A DNA stretch of 64,000 nucleotides from an uncultured Pelagibacteraceae bacterium (GCA_902624465.1 CACNXP010000003.1:31501-95500), one strand, 5' to 3'; positions 45,255 through 54,694 are shown, numbered from the stretch's first letter. Program-made: numbers and translations. The notes: generated by a model not told the origin, from the sequence alone.

Positions 45255-46577
45255 ATGAATGTCTTAAATAGAAATATTAATAATATATTTTTTATTTTTG
45301 CATTATCGCATCTAATAATTTGGACACTGATTCCCTCATTAACAAATAAAAATTTACCATTAGACACAATTGAGGCTTTAGCATGGGGAAGTAATTTAGA
45401 TTGGGGTTTTAATAAACATCCACCCATGAGCGCTTTTTTTCCTGAAGTATTTTTTCAAATCTTTGGATCTCAAGATTGGGTCTATTATTTATTAAGTCAA
45501 ATATTTGTGATAATTGCTTTTTATTACATATTTAAATTTGCTTCTGAAATTTTTAGAGATTTAAAATTAAGTTTAATTTCTGTTTTATTATTAGTTTCTA
45601 TCTATTTCTATAATTTTACCACTCCTGAATTTAACGTAAATGTTTGCCAGCTACCATTTTGGTCATTAGTTGTTTATTATTCATGGAAAATTTATTCGTC
45701 ACAGGAAATAAAATTTTCAGATTGTTTTTTAGTTGGCTTATTCGGTGCAGTTGGTTTTTTATCTAAATACTTATTTATCTACCTTTTGGTATCAATAGAT
45801 TTATTTTTCATTTACTTGATCTTTTTTAAAAAAACAAAAAAATTTGATTTTAAATATTTGATAACAATTGAGGTTTTTTTAGTTCTATTAGTTCCTCATT
45901 TAATTTGGCTCTTTAACAATAATTTTATAACTATAACTTATGGATTAAACCGAACAGGATTAGAAAGTTCTGAAATTTTAGATCACATTAGAAATCCAGT
46001 ATTATTTTTATTAAAACAAGTTGGGATATTGGTTCCCTTCTTTTTTTTGATTTGGTTACTCGCTAAAAAGATTAAATTTAAGCTAAATGTAAAAGATAAA
46101 AAATTAATGTTTTTACTATTCATTAATATTATGCCTATTATCTTAATGTTTCTGACATCATTGATTACTGGTTCAAAAATTAGAACGATGTGGATGACAC
46201 CTTTTTATTTATTTTTTGGAGTGCTGTTTTTATATCTTTTAAAATCACAAATTAATTTAAAAAAAATAAATTCATTTCTTTATGGATTTCTATTTTTATT
46301 TTTTCTTTCTCCCGTTCTCTATTCTTATGTCTCAGTATCACAAACTGATAAACGAACTGATTATCCTGGAAAAGATATAGCGATGAAAATTCAATATGTG
46401 TGGGATCAAGATTTTGATAAAGAAATTGAATTTGTAACTGGTGATGAGTGGAAAGCTGGGAACCTTTCATATCACTTAGAATCTAGACCAAAGTGGGAGG
46501 GATTTAATAATAAAGAGATACTCAATAACTCATCACAATTTATTTGTGTAGGTGATGTTTGTTTGGGAAGATATTAA
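45255..46577 (+). CDS. GT39/ArnT-like membrane glycosyltransferase
   Basis: An integral-membrane protein of about 440 residues with roughly ten helices. It resembles the dolichyl- or undecaprenyl-phosphate-sugar-dependent GT39/GT83 family: the first periplasmic loop has the acidic LDTIEALAWGSNLDWGFNKH followed by PPMSAFF, including the catalytic-type Asp or Glu and HPP. A longer frame exists from 45219 (GTG), but MNVLNRNINNIFFI at 45255 is a better start. It would transfer sugar to lipid A or another envelope acceptor. The GT2 gene 7 bp downstream may supply the lipid-linked sugar donor. Confidence 0.78.
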   Translation: MNVLNRNINNIFFIFALSHLIIWTLIPSLTNKNLPLDTIEALAWGSNLDWGFNKHPPMSAFFPEVFFQIFGSQDWVYYLLSQIFVIIAFYYIFKFASEIFRDLKLSLISVLLLVSIYFYNFTTPEFNVNVCQLPFWSLVVYYSWKIYSSQEIKFSDCFLVGLFGAVGFLSKYLFIYLLVSIDLFFIYLIFFKKTKKFDFKYLITIEVFLVLLVPHLIWLFNNNFITITYGLNRTGLESSEILDHIRNPVLFLLKQVGILVPFFFLIWLLAKKIKFKLNVKDKKLMFLLFINIMPIILMFLTSLITGSKIRTMWMTPFYLFFGVLFLYLLKSQINLKKINSFLYGFLFLFFLSPVLYSYVSVSQTDKRTDYPGKDIAMKIQYVWDQDFDKEIEFVTGDEWKAGNLSYHLESRPKWEGFNNKEILNNSSQFICVGDVCLGRY

Positions 46578-46584
46578 TTTTTGA

Positions 46585-47454
46585 ATGAAAATTAAAATTT
46601 TAGTACCTATTTATAACGACTGGCAATCAGCTTATAAATTACTGGATGAAATTGATCATAATATTTCAGACTTAGATCATGAAATCTCTGTGATTATTGT
46701 CAATGATGCTTCAACACATGATCGTCAAGAGGAGCAAAAGAATTTTGCCAATATCCACTCAATTAAAATTCTAAATATGAAAATAAATCAAGGTCATGCC
46801 AGATGTATTGCAACTGGGTTGAAATATATCTTTGAAAAAGAGGACTTTAATTATGTAATACCAATGGATGGAGATGGAGAAGATAGGCCAGAGGAAATAA
46901 AAGAATTTATCAATCAAATTAAAAATTCAAATAATAATCCAATTGTCGGTGAAAGAATAAAAAGATCAGAAAAATTAATTTTTAAAATTTGTTATCAGCT
47001 ACATAAATTAATTACATTAACTTTTACGGGTGAATCAATTAAATTTGGAAACTATACATGCCTCTCAAAAAGTACAGTTGAAAAAATGGTTAAAGAAAAA
47101 GCTACTTGGAATAGTTTCTCTGGAGCATTAAAAAAAGTTGAAAAGAATTTATTACCTATTCCATCTTCTAGAGGCAGAAGATATTTTGGTCCATCGAAGA
47201 TGAGTTTTTTTAATTTGATAAAACATTCGCTTTCAATAATGAGTGTCTTTAGAAAAATATTTTTAATTCGTTCAGCTTTATTTATTATTTTGTATATTTT
47301 ACTTATCAAAAATAATGCTTCAGTGGTAACAGCATTGCCATTGGTATTTTTATTGATAGCTGTTTACTCAATTTCTAATTTATCATTAAGAGAAAATTTA
47401 GATGAATTTAAAGACTCTTTAACTCAAATAGAGGATATTGTTCAGATTAAATGA
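46585..47454 (+). CDS. GT2-family glycosyltransferase (polyprenyl-phosphate type)
   Basis: The GT-A domain occupies about residues 1-220: ILVPIYNDW at the start, VIIVNDAST near 36, and the metal-binding YVIPMDGDGEDRPEEI near 90. Two C-terminal hydrophobic segments (IRSALFIILYILLI and VVTALPLVFLLIAV) anchor it to the membrane. This layout fits enzymes that load a sugar onto undecaprenyl phosphate. It pairs with the GT39-like gene upstream and overlaps ppc by 4 bp. Confidence 0.85.
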   Translation: MKIKILVPIYNDWQSAYKLLDEIDHNISDLDHEISVIIVNDASTHDRQEEQKNFANIHSIKILNMKINQGHARCIATGLKYIFEKEDFNYVIPMDGDGEDRPEEIKEFINQIKNSNNNPIVGERIKRSEKLIFKICYQLHKLITLTFTGESIKFGNYTCLSKSTVEKMVKEKATWNSFSGALKKVEKNLLPIPSSRGRRYFGPSKMSFFNLIKHSLSIMSVFRKIFLIRSALFIILYILLIKNNASVVTALPLVFLLIAVYSISNLSLRENLDEFKDSLTQIEDIVQIK

Positions 47455-50138
47455 AAAAAAAAGATCTTTATTATGAGAGAATACCGACAAAACTTTTTAG
47501 AGAAGATGTAAGATATCTGGGCAATGTTCTAGGTAAAGTCATTAAAATACAAGAAGGTCAAAAATTTTTTGATTTAGTAGAAAAAATTAGAAAATTATCA
47601 AAATCTAATAAATCAGGTCAAAATCAAAAAAAATCTAACAAGAAAGTCATAAATGCTATTAAAAATCTTAGTCCAATAAATACATTTAAACTAACTAGAG
47701 CATTTTCACATTTTATGAATTTTATTAATTTAGCTGAGTTAGTAGACACTTCGAGAAGTTTAAATGAATATGAAAATAAAAAACAAAAGATACATAAAAC
47801 AAATATTTTTATAGAAGAAATTTTTGAAAACTTATTCAAAAAAAAAAATATCTCAAATAACAAAATATACAATTTAGCAAAAAATTTAGATATTGGTATA
47901 GTCTTAACAGCTCATCCCACAGAAGTAAAAAGAAGAACCTTGATACAGAAATATCATAGCATTATTGAGATTCTTGAGGAGAGAGAGTTATTTAAAAATA
48001 ATTCTTTGCAATTAAAAAATCTTGATAAAAAACTTTATAATGAATTGACAATTATTTGGAACACTGATGATTTAAAAAGATTTAAACCTTCACCTTATGA
48101 TGAAGCGCGATGGGGACTTGCGATAATTGAAGATAGTTTGTGGGATACTATTCCAAAAGTTTATAGAAAGTTAAACTCAATATTTATAAAAAATATGGGT
48201 AAGCGTTTACCAAAAAATTTTAACCCAATTGTGTTTGGGTCATGGATGGGAGGTGATCGTGATGGAAACCCTAATGTTACTGCAAAAGTTACTAGAGAAG
48301 TAATTTTATTATCTAGATGGGAAGCGGCAAAATTATACGAAAAGGCTCTTACCAAAATAATCAGATCCTATTCTATGAAAAAGTGTTCGAAAAAAATTTC
48401 AAAAAAAGTTGGTAAATCTTTTGAACCTTATAGAGTTTTTTTGAGACCCTTAAGAGACAAAATGAGGATTACTCATCGATTAATAGAACAACATTTGGTT
48501 CATAAAAAGCCATTAGACCAAAATCAATTATTAAGCTCTAGAGAAGAAATATTAAAACCACTTAGAGTTGTTAGAGAATCATTAGAGCAAAATCAAAATG
48601 AAAATATAGCTAGCGGAGATTTATTAGATTTAATGAGAAGAGCAAAATGTTTTGGAATTAACCTTGCAAGATTAGACATTAGACAAGAGTCTTCAAGACA
48701 TAGCCAATTGATATCTGAATTTGTTAGGGGAAAGTTTAATAAAGACTATGCAAAATTTAGCGAAAAACAAAAATTAGATTTTTTGAAATTACAAATTAAA
48801 TCTAAGACAAATAGAATGAAGAATTTTCAATTTAGAAATAGAGAAAATAACGAAGTCTGGTCAACTTTTAAAGCTTTGTCACAAGAGCCATCAGAATGTT
48901 TAGGTGCTTATGTAATTTCCATGACAACATCAGCTTCAGATATTTTATCCATCTCATTTTTACAAAAAGAAGCCAATATAAAAAATAAGCTAAGAGTAGT
49001 CCCATTGTTTGAGACATTAGATGATCTTATTAATGCAAAACCTATAATGGAATCTTTATTTTCACAGAGTTGGTATAGAAAATTGATAAATTTTGAACAA
49101 GAAGTTATGATTGGATATTCAGACTCAAGTAAAGATGCTGGAAAAATTTGTGCTAGTTGGCATCAGTATAAAGCTCAGGAAGAAATTATAAAATTAGCGA
49201 AAAAATATAAAATTAAAATAACTTTTTTTCATGGTAGAGGTGGATCTGCTGGAAGAGGTGGAGGGCCAATACAAGCCACATTAAGATCTCAACCTCCAAA
49301 TTCAGTAAATGGCAAAATTAGAATTACTGATCAAGGAGAGGTAATTCAACAAAAGTATGGTTATGAACCTTTAGCTAATTATAACTTATGCAGTTATATT
49401 GGTGCAGTCACTGAAGCAACATTAAATCCTCCACCTATTCCAAAAAATAATTGGAGAAATATAATTGAAAAAATGTCTGATATTTCAAAAAATTCTTATC
49501 GAAAAAATATTAATCAAAATTCAGATTTTATAAAGTATTTTAAAACTGTTACGCCCCATAAGGCACTTGGTAAACTATCAATTGGTTCAAGACCTTCAAA
49601 AAGAAAAAATATTGATAATATCAAGAGTCTAAGAGCAATCCCTTGGGTGTTTGCATGGACACAAATTAGACTAATGCTACCTGCTTGGTTAGGGAGCGCA
49701 GAGGCTTTAAGATATTCTTACATTAAGAAATTTAGAAAAACTCTATACGACATGGAAAAAAATTGGCCTTTTTTTAACTCAATGCTTGATATGCTCGATA
49801 TGGTGATTTCAAAAGCTGATCCCAAGATATCAATAATTTACGAAGAATTTCTTGCTGATAAAAAGCTTCAAAGGGTGGGAAAAAAATTAAGATTTCAATT
49901 TGAAACAATTCAAAGATTAAATAAAAAAATAACACCTAAAGAAATTCTCAAAGTAAGAAAAGAATTTAGATCCTCAGTTTTAGTAAGAAATATTTATTCA
50001 GAGGTTTTAAATATTATACAGCCAATAGTAATCTACAAACTTAAAAAAAATAAAAATAAAAAAGATGCAGAATATTTAAATGACGCTTTATTGACTTCTA
50101 TAGCTGGAATTTCTGCAGCAATGAAAAATACTGGATAA
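47451..50138 (+). CDS. ppc: Phosphoenolpyruvate carboxylase
   Basis: Fixes bicarbonate onto PEP to give oxaloacetate, replenishing the TCA cycle. The 895 residues carry the catalytic histidine in VLTAHPTEVKRRT (H155), GSWMGGDRDGNPNVT near 263, the glycine-rich loop FHGRGGSAGRGGGP near 594, and the C-terminal MKNTG. The ATG overlaps the glycosyltransferase stop (ATGA). A role as an anaplerotic carbon-fixation route in light is possible, but inference. Confidence 0.97.
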   Translation: MKKKDLYYERIPTKLFREDVRYLGNVLGKVIKIQEGQKFFDLVEKIRKLSKSNKSGQNQKKSNKKVINAIKNLSPINTFKLTRAFSHFMNFINLAELVDTSRSLNEYENKKQKIHKTNIFIEEIFENLFKKKNISNNKIYNLAKNLDIGIVLTAHPTEVKRRTLIQKYHSIIEILEERELFKNNSLQLKNLDKKLYNELTIIWNTDDLKRFKPSPYDEARWGLAIIEDSLWDTIPKVYRKLNSIFIKNMGKRLPKNFNPIVFGSWMGGDRDGNPNVTAKVTREVILLSRWEAAKLYEKALTKIIRSYSMKKCSKKISKKVGKSFEPYRVFLRPLRDKMRITHRLIEQHLVHKKPLDQNQLLSSREEILKPLRVVRESLEQNQNENIASGDLLDLMRRAKCFGINLARLDIRQESSRHSQLISEFVRGKFNKDYAKFSEKQKLDFLKLQIKSKTNRMKNFQFRNRENNEVWSTFKALSQEPSECLGAYVISMTTSASDILSISFLQKEANIKNKLRVVPLFETLDDLINAKPIMESLFSQSWYRKLINFEQEVMIGYSDSSKDAGKICASWHQYKAQEEIIKLAKKYKIKITFFHGRGGSAGRGGGPIQATLRSQPPNSVNGKIRITDQGEVIQQKYGYEPLANYNLCSYIGAVTEATLNPPPIPKNNWRNIIEKMSDISKNSYRKNINQNSDFIKYFKTVTPHKALGKLSIGSRPSKRKNIDNIKSLRAIPWVFAWTQIRLMLPAWLGSAEALRYSYIKKFRKTLYDMEKNWPFFNSMLDMLDMVISKADPKISIIYEEFLADKKLQRVGKKLRFQFETIQRLNKKITPKEILKVRKEFRSSVLVRNIYSEVLNIIQPIVIYKLKKNKNKKDAEYLNDALLTSIAGISAAMKNTG

Positions 50139-50147
50139 TATAAAAAG

Positions 50148-50978
50148 ATGAGAAAAATTTTATTAATATTATTTTTTTTTGTAGTTATTTTTGGGGGTCT
50201 TAATTTATCAAAAGAAGTAAATGCAAAAGAAATTACAAACCTTCAATGGAAAAAAAGTGTAGCTACAGGTAAGAAGCTATCTAAATTTAGAGAAACTGTT
50301 ACCTCTCCAGCTTTAGGGGAAAAAGCCTGGAAGATAACATTATTGCCTAAAGATTGCGGTAGAGACAAAGAGGGTGACTATTCTGATTGTACAAATAATG
50401 GCAAAGATGCTGTAGTTGGACATGGAGGAGGAGATCGAGCAAGAAGCGAGTATTCTGCAAAACCAAGATATACTGGAGAGAAATGGATTTCGGTAAGTAT
50501 TTTTATTCCAAAAGATTTTAAAACAGTCGAACCTGTTAGTACATCTCTTTTTCAAATATACGAATGGGGAAATACCAATCAACAAAGACATCCTAGGATG
50601 ATGCTAAGAGTTAAAAGAGGTAATTTAGAGCCCAGATATTTTGCTGTGAATGGAATGGACTCTCAAGGATTGATTTATAAGCATTTAAAAATTGATGACA
50701 TGAGAGACAAGTGGACGACCATAATATTTCATACCAAAATGTCTAAAGATCCAGATAAAGGATTTATTAAGATGTATGTGGATGATGTACTCTATAATGA
50801 TTACAAAGGCAGGACAGGTTATGGTGGCAAATTTTTTAATAAATTTGGAATTTATCATAGTTGGATTAGTAGATGGAACGATGAAGTACATGGAGAATAC
50901 CCCACACAAGTTGTCTATTACGACAATCTTTTTAGAACAAGCAGTAAAGAAAAACTTTTAAAATTAATTAAAAATTAA
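50148..50978 (+). CDS. Secreted polysaccharide-lyase-like protein
   Basis: A 276-residue protein with a signal peptide (about residues 1-26). The rest is beta-strand rich and resembles jelly-roll polysaccharide lyases of the heparin lyase I/PL20 kind: GDRARSEYSAKPRYTGEKW near 96, WISVSIFIPKDF, LFQIYEWGN, then WTTIIFHTKMS and GFIKMYVDD. In such enzymes the RxE strand, Q and a later Tyr/His line the cleft. The substrate is unknown. It follows ppc by 9 bp. Polysaccharide degradation would be unusual for a SAR11-type cell. Confidence 0.55.
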   Translation: MRKILLILFFFVVIFGGLNLSKEVNAKEITNLQWKKSVATGKKLSKFRETVTSPALGEKAWKITLLPKDCGRDKEGDYSDCTNNGKDAVVGHGGGDRARSEYSAKPRYTGEKWISVSIFIPKDFKTVEPVSTSLFQIYEWGNTNQQRHPRMMLRVKRGNLEPRYFAVNGMDSQGLIYKHLKIDDMRDKWTTIIFHTKMSKDPDKGFIKMYVDDVLYNDYKGRTGYGGKFFNKFGIYHSWISRWNDEVHGEYPTQVVYYDNLFRTSSKEKLLKLIKN

Positions 50979-50984
50979 TTATTT

Positions 50985-51422
50985 TTATATCAAATTATAT
51001 TCAAGTAGCACCATTGTTCTCCAACCATTTTTCTCTTTGAGAACTTTTTTAGATATTATCTTATAACCAGAAATTGTTGCTTCTTCTAATATGTTTTCAG
51101 CAGTCATTTCATAAGATTTATCTATGCCTTTTTTATTATCTTTATAAATGATTTTTTCATTTTTAATAAGACTATGTTGAGCGATATCAGCAATCTTTAA
51201 TTTACTATCCATAATTGCTTTTTGTTCACTAATCGTTAAATCTTTTGACCATCCCTGGCCACACATACGAATAATTTTATCAGTCGATTTATTCTTTTCA
51301 CACCAAACATTAGTGAATTTCATTAAATCATTTGGCGAACTAATTACCTTTTTGTTTTTGACATAACTATTTGAACAATTAGTTAATAGAAAACTCATAA
51401 TTAATATTAATGTTATTCTCAT
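50985..51422 (-). CDS. LPP20-like lipoprotein
   Basis: A 145-residue lipoprotein: the signal ends in LLTNC, with Cys at residue 16. The mature part contains ISEQKAIMDSKLKIADIAQH near 69, which resembles the LPP20/FlgT-type domain in which a run of 'A..A...A' helices follows a processed N-terminus. The family assignment is tentative. It is last of a minus-strand run of small secreted-protein genes and ends close to the convergent lyase-like gene. Confidence 0.6.
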   Translation of the reverse strand: MRITLILIMSFLLTNCSNSYVKNKKVISSPNDLMKFTNVWCEKNKSTDKIIRMCGQGWSKDLTISEQKAIMDSKLKIADIAQHSLIKNEKIIYKDNKKGIDKSYEMTAENILEEATISGYKIISKKVLKEKNGWRTMVLLEYNLI

Positions 51423-51431
51423 TTTATCCTC

Positions 51432-51653
51432 CTATATACTTTCCATCATTGTCATTACTACTAAGATTAAGCTATTCTCAAACTTAGGATCTGTTAAAAA
51501 TCTTATAAAAAAACTTTCTTTTTCCTTACATGTGTAATGTTCTTTTTTATTGACCAAGACATCATTCACAACATCAGCTTCAGCATAATATTTGCATTCT
51601 GCAGCAACTGGTTGGGTCATTAAAAATATTACAATCAATAACCTTTTTACCAT
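51432..51653 (-). CDS. Small secreted protein, 73 residues, unknown
   Basis: No family is recognised. A signal peptide (MVKRLLIVIFLMTQPVAAEC) is followed by a short periplasmic stretch with two cysteines (C20 and C42) that could form a disulfide. The C-terminal 15 residues are hydrophobic (ENSLILVVMTMMESI). It overlaps the preceding gene by 7 bp and lies 9 bp from the next, so it is part of the same operon. Confidence 0.6.
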   Translation of the reverse strand: MVKRLLIVIFLMTQPVAAECKYYAEADVVNDVLVNKKEHYTCKEKESFFIRFLTDPKFENSLILVVMTMMESI

Positions 51654-51892
51654 GTGAGTTCCTTTTTTTTCTGACTTAGTTCAAATTGGATTTGATTTAA
51701 AATTGCATCCATTAAGATAAAAAATGCTTGATGAACCTCTTGTTCAAAAATTTGTTTCTGACAAGTTGAGTTACATTCAGTTAACATATGAACTATTGTT
51801 TGTTGATAATATTCATTAGATTTACCAAAAGCATGGCTTGTAAATGCTAAGAAAAATAAAAAAACTGTAATTTTAATAAACTTCAAATTCAC
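51647..51892 (-). CDS. Small secreted protein, 81 residues, unknown
   Basis: No family is recognised. The GTG start has AGAGG upstream on the coding strand. A signal peptide (about residues 1-23, ending SHAFG) precedes a helical domain with one CxxxC pair (LTECNSTCQKQ), which could form a periplasmic disulfide or bind metal. It overlaps the following 73-residue gene by 7 bp. Confidence 0.6.
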   Translation of the reverse strand: MNLKFIKITVFLFFLAFTSHAFGKSNEYYQQTIVHMLTECNSTCQKQIFEQEVHQAFFILMDAILNQIQFELSQKKKELTW

Positions 51893-52022
51893 CTACCTCT
51901 TTAGTTACTTCAATCAATTTCTTTCTTATTTTTGAGCAATAATCGTTAAATTCCTTATCTGACATATCTTTTAATTCTTGCTCAGAAGGCTTTTCTATAA
52001 AATCATTTTTTTGGATAGTCAC
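51873..52022 (-). CDS. Small ORF, 49 residues, possible first gene of the small-protein run
   Basis: A GTG-start frame (a TTG two codons earlier is possible) encodes a charged soluble peptide, VTIQKNDFIEKPSEQELKDM followed by SDKEFNDYCSKIRKK. The helical acidic/basic pattern looks coding. Its stop overlaps the start of the 81-residue gene by 20 bp. No Shine-Dalgarno is visible, so confidence is limited. Confidence 0.42.
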   Translation of the reverse strand: MTIQKNDFIEKPSEQELKDMSDKEFNDYCSKIRKKLIEVTKEVGEFEVY

Positions 52023-52084
52023 AAACAATATGTAAGCATATTTGTGTTTTTTTTTAGTGAAATTTAATTACAAAAATTTCACTT

Positions 52085-53086
52085 TTATGAAATGCTGGGA
52101 ATTTGAAGCTCAGAATAGAAATCATCATATTTTTTTCTACAAAAGAAAACCTCTTTTAAAAAATCTTCATTTATTTCATTTAAAATATTATGATAAATTT
52201 CATTTAATTTTTTTCCGTAAGCTGATTTTTTTGATGGAAGTATTAGTTCATCAGGCTCTCCACCTTTCCCAGAATTTGTATCATTAATGTACAATTCTAA
52301 AGCTTTAATTATTTGATGCTTTGCACTTTCAGGAAACGTAGCATCGGGATGATTATGCAAATTTTTATAAGGTCTCTTACTTTTCCAATTAAAATCTTTA
52401 ATAAATCTCTCTAATCCTTCATCAATAAAGGCTTTTGGGTAATACTCAGTAGCATGCATACCTGGTGATAAAATTAATGGAATTTCCCCAAAATCTTTAT
52501 CGTTTATTTGTTGTCCATTAAATGGATTGCGATAAATTTTTTTTACAGCATTTCTCCATCTCTCCTCTTTCCAAAAAGTTTTTCCAGTAAAATGATACAT
52601 CAAACCATTAAAAATAAATTTTGATAAGTCTTTAGTTAACTGAAAATAAAAGGGAATTCTTATTCTTCTATATTCTAACCTGTATATTTCCTGCATCTTA
52701 ATCTTGTCAGAGTGCATATGTTGAGCACTATTGAAATGTTTTTCTCCATCATATTCAAAAATTATACCTTTAATTTCCTTTTCTTTTTTTGTCTCACTAT
52801 CAAATGCGGTAGCATCTTTTAAATTAATCAAAAAGTCAGGCGATATACTCCAATATTTAGAGTTTTTTAATTTTTTTCTTATAATTATTTTCTCATCTGG
52901 AAAAAATTCTTTTAATGCTTTTTCAAATGCTTTTTCACTTAGTTCATGTGTTTTTCCAGTGTTCCACCAAACTTTATTAATTTCATTGACATATAATCTA
53001 TTAGGATATTTGGCTTTGGTGAGATTGAAATTAGGAAATTTTTTTTTAATTTTTTTTATTTTTTTATTAAATTCTATTTTTTTCAT
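52085..53086 (-). CDS. Putative PD-(D/E)xK nuclease (DUF559/Vsr-like core)
   Basis: A 333-residue protein. The middle has the layout of the small endonuclease-like families DUF559 and DUF2726: SPDFLINL (P83, D84) then GIIFEYDGEKHF (E111, D113, H117), followed by a helix and YRRIRIPFYFQL. In that fold Asp, Glu and a downstream basic residue bind the metal. The N-terminus is highly basic (MKKIEFNKKIKKIKKK), suiting nucleic-acid binding. The C-terminal 200 residues are unrecognised. The DNA substrate and role are unknown. Confidence 0.55.
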   Translation of the reverse strand: MKKIEFNKKIKKIKKKFPNFNLTKAKYPNRLYVNEINKVWWNTGKTHELSEKAFEKALKEFFPDEKIIIRKKLKNSKYWSISPDFLINLKDATAFDSETKKEKEIKGIIFEYDGEKHFNSAQHMHSDKIKMQEIYRLEYRRIRIPFYFQLTKDLSKFIFNGLMYHFTGKTFWKEERWRNAVKKIYRNPFNGQQINDKDFGEIPLILSPGMHATEYYPKAFIDEGLERFIKDFNWKSKRPYKNLHNHPDATFPESAKHQIIKALELYINDTNSGKGGEPDELILPSKKSAYGKKLNEIYHNILNEINEDFLKEVFFCRKKYDDFYSELQIPSIS

Positions 53087-53099
53087 GATAATGACTCAA

Positions 53100-53342
53100 T
53101 TATGCAGACCAAACTATTTTATTGTTTTCATCTACAATTTTAATTTCGTCACGTTCTGTATTAGTACAATGACTTTTGGCTTCATAATTCATTACAATAT
53201 CATCGTTGTAATCTTCGTCTCCTAAAATAGTCCATAACTCAACTAGATCTTTTGCTTCGTATTCTAAAGTATCTTCTGCAACTTTGTTTTCACTTTCGTC
53301 CTCATAAAAAGAACTATATTTGAATGTAACCATGTATTTCAT
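53100..53342 (-). CDS. Acidic 80-residue protein, unknown
   Basis: No family is recognised. It is strongly acidic (runs such as YEDESENKVAEDTLEYEAKD) with alternating strand-like segments (MVTFKYSSF, IKIVDENNKIVW). No signal peptide is seen. Its start shares 1 bp with the stop of the 151-residue gene upstream in the same direction, and it precedes the nuclease-like gene by 13 bp. Confidence 0.55.
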   Translation of the reverse strand: MKYMVTFKYSSFYEDESENKVAEDTLEYEAKDLVELWTILGDEDYNDDIVMNYEAKSHCTNTERDEIKIVDENNKIVWSA

Positions 53343-53797
53343 TATTTTATAGATATCTTAAGTTTTGCAATTTTTTCTTCAAGTTCAATTATTGATTTAT
53401 TTATAAGATCCTTCTCTTTTTTACTTAAATCTTTACCAAGAGCACTATCAGGGTTCATTGCTTCTTGCACTACATCCATTAGATCCCCAACCCTACCACC
53501 AACTTTTAATAATGTATTCTCTAGATTCTCGAACGAATTGACTTTTTTAAATTCTTCATCTAACATAATTTGAAAATTATCCATTAAAGGTGTACCTAAA
53601 GAATTTCTCTGCATTATTATATCGAGTTTTATTGCATCGCCTAAATGCAAGTTGTGATCTTTATCATCTGGATCACTACATTTCCTGAAATGTGAAATAG
53701 ACTTATTAGTAAGATTTTTTACTTCATCCTCATTAAGTTTACTGATCATATTTGATAAAACATTTTCAATACTCAATGGATTTCGTATTTTGGTCAT
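53342..53797 (-). CDS. Helical 151-residue protein, unknown
   Basis: No family is recognised. It is soluble and predicted helical throughout, with a C-terminal coiled-coil-like segment (LSKKEKDLINKSIIELEEKI). A central DPDDKDHNLHLGDAIKLD stretch is rich in acidic residues and histidine. It sits between two other unknown acidic-protein genes with 1-bp and 15-bp spacing, so the three are probably co-expressed. Confidence 0.55.
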   Translation of the reverse strand: MTKIRNPLSIENVLSNMISKLNEDEVKNLTNKSISHFRKCSDPDDKDHNLHLGDAIKLDIIMQRNSLGTPLMDNFQIMLDEEFKKVNSFENLENTLLKVGGRVGDLMDVVQEAMNPDSALGKDLSKKEKDLINKSIIELEEKIAKLKISIK

Positions 53798-53812
53798 TTA
53801 TTAAAAAATAAT

Positions 53813-54217
53813 TTAACTATCTTCTTGAAGTTCAGCTTGTCGATTTTCATGTTCTTCAAAACAATATTGTAGGATTTCCTCTTTATATTTGAAACCGATT
53901 ACAACCTCTACAAGTTTAGATGAAAAGTCCAAAGCTTTTTTAAAATCAGGGTATTTATCTAAATCAATCTCCATGCTGGCTACGTAACATAATAAAAATG
54001 TATCTGCTTCATCCCCAGGCACTGCCTCAAAATTAATAATCTTAACATCTTCAAAATCTTTTTTGTCGTGATGTAAATATTTATAATCCTCACCATCAAA
54101 ATCACATCTGATATAATCTATAAAAGGCTCAGTTTCAGTAATTTTAAGTTTTTCATTAGTCCAGAGTATTGTATTGGCTTGTGAGGCGTGGTTATAATCT
54201 ACGAAATATCTAGCCAT
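53813..54217 (-). CDS. Acidic 134-residue protein, unknown
   Basis: No family is recognised. It is acidic and probably alpha/beta, with no signal peptide. It is the first gene of the minus-strand run of unknown genes and is divergent from the 136-residue gene, 58 bp apart, so a shared control region lies at 54218-54275. Confidence 0.55.
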   Translation of the reverse strand: MARYFVDYNHASQANTILWTNEKLKITETEPFIDYIRCDFDGEDYKYLHHDKKDFEDVKIINFEAVPGDEADTFLLCYVASMEIDLDKYPDFKKALDFSSKLVEVVIGFKYKEEILQYCFEEHENRQAELQEDS

Positions 54218-54275
54218 TAATGTTTAATTTTAATTGATTTATTAAATATAACAATTTAAATTTTTATTAAAAAAA

Positions 54276-54686
54276 ATGAGTACTAAAGATCTAATAGCTT
54301 CAAATAAAGATCCTAATACAAAAAAAATTTTTAAATTAGCAGAAGAAACGATTAGAAAAATAACGCAACTTCATTTGAATAATCCAAAAATAAAAGTGGA
54401 ATTAGATTATTGGGATTGGGATGGAGGAATATTAGGTGAGCAAGACTCTGGAGATCCAGATGGATATTTGTATTGTAGGGTAGATGACAAGACAATATCA
54501 AATAAAGAAAGAGATGATATTATTAACAAAAAAGGTGAGGCTTGGACTGATAGATTAGCCGAGGTTTTTCAAGATGAAAATAACAAAAAAAAGGTAACAA
54601 AAGAATTCCAAAAATATATTGATTGTGAAGGTGACTATTCAGGAGCGGGTTACGCAATTATTCTAAATGGCAAACTAGCTTATTAA
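54276..54686 (+). CDS. Acidic 136-residue protein, unknown
   Basis: No family is recognised. It is cytoplasmic by composition, acidic, with a tryptophan- and aspartate-rich patch (YWDWDGGILGEQDSGDPDGY) that could be a metal- or carbohydrate-contacting loop. It is 8 bp upstream of the channel gene on the same strand and likely co-transcribed with it. A partner or regulatory role for the channel is inference. Confidence 0.58.
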   Translation: MSTKDLIASNKDPNTKKIFKLAEETIRKITQLHLNNPKIKVELDYWDWDGGILGEQDSGDPDGYLYCRVDDKTISNKERDDIINKKGEAWTDRLAEVFQDENNKKKVTKEFQKYIDCEGDYSGAGYAIILNGKLAY

Positions 54687-54694
54687 ATTTTTCT

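Noticed and set aside
52042..52287. Plus-strand frame of 81 codons
   Set aside because: It lies antisense to the end of the nuclease-like gene, has no ribosome site and a phenylalanine/histidine-rich composition typical of antisense frames.
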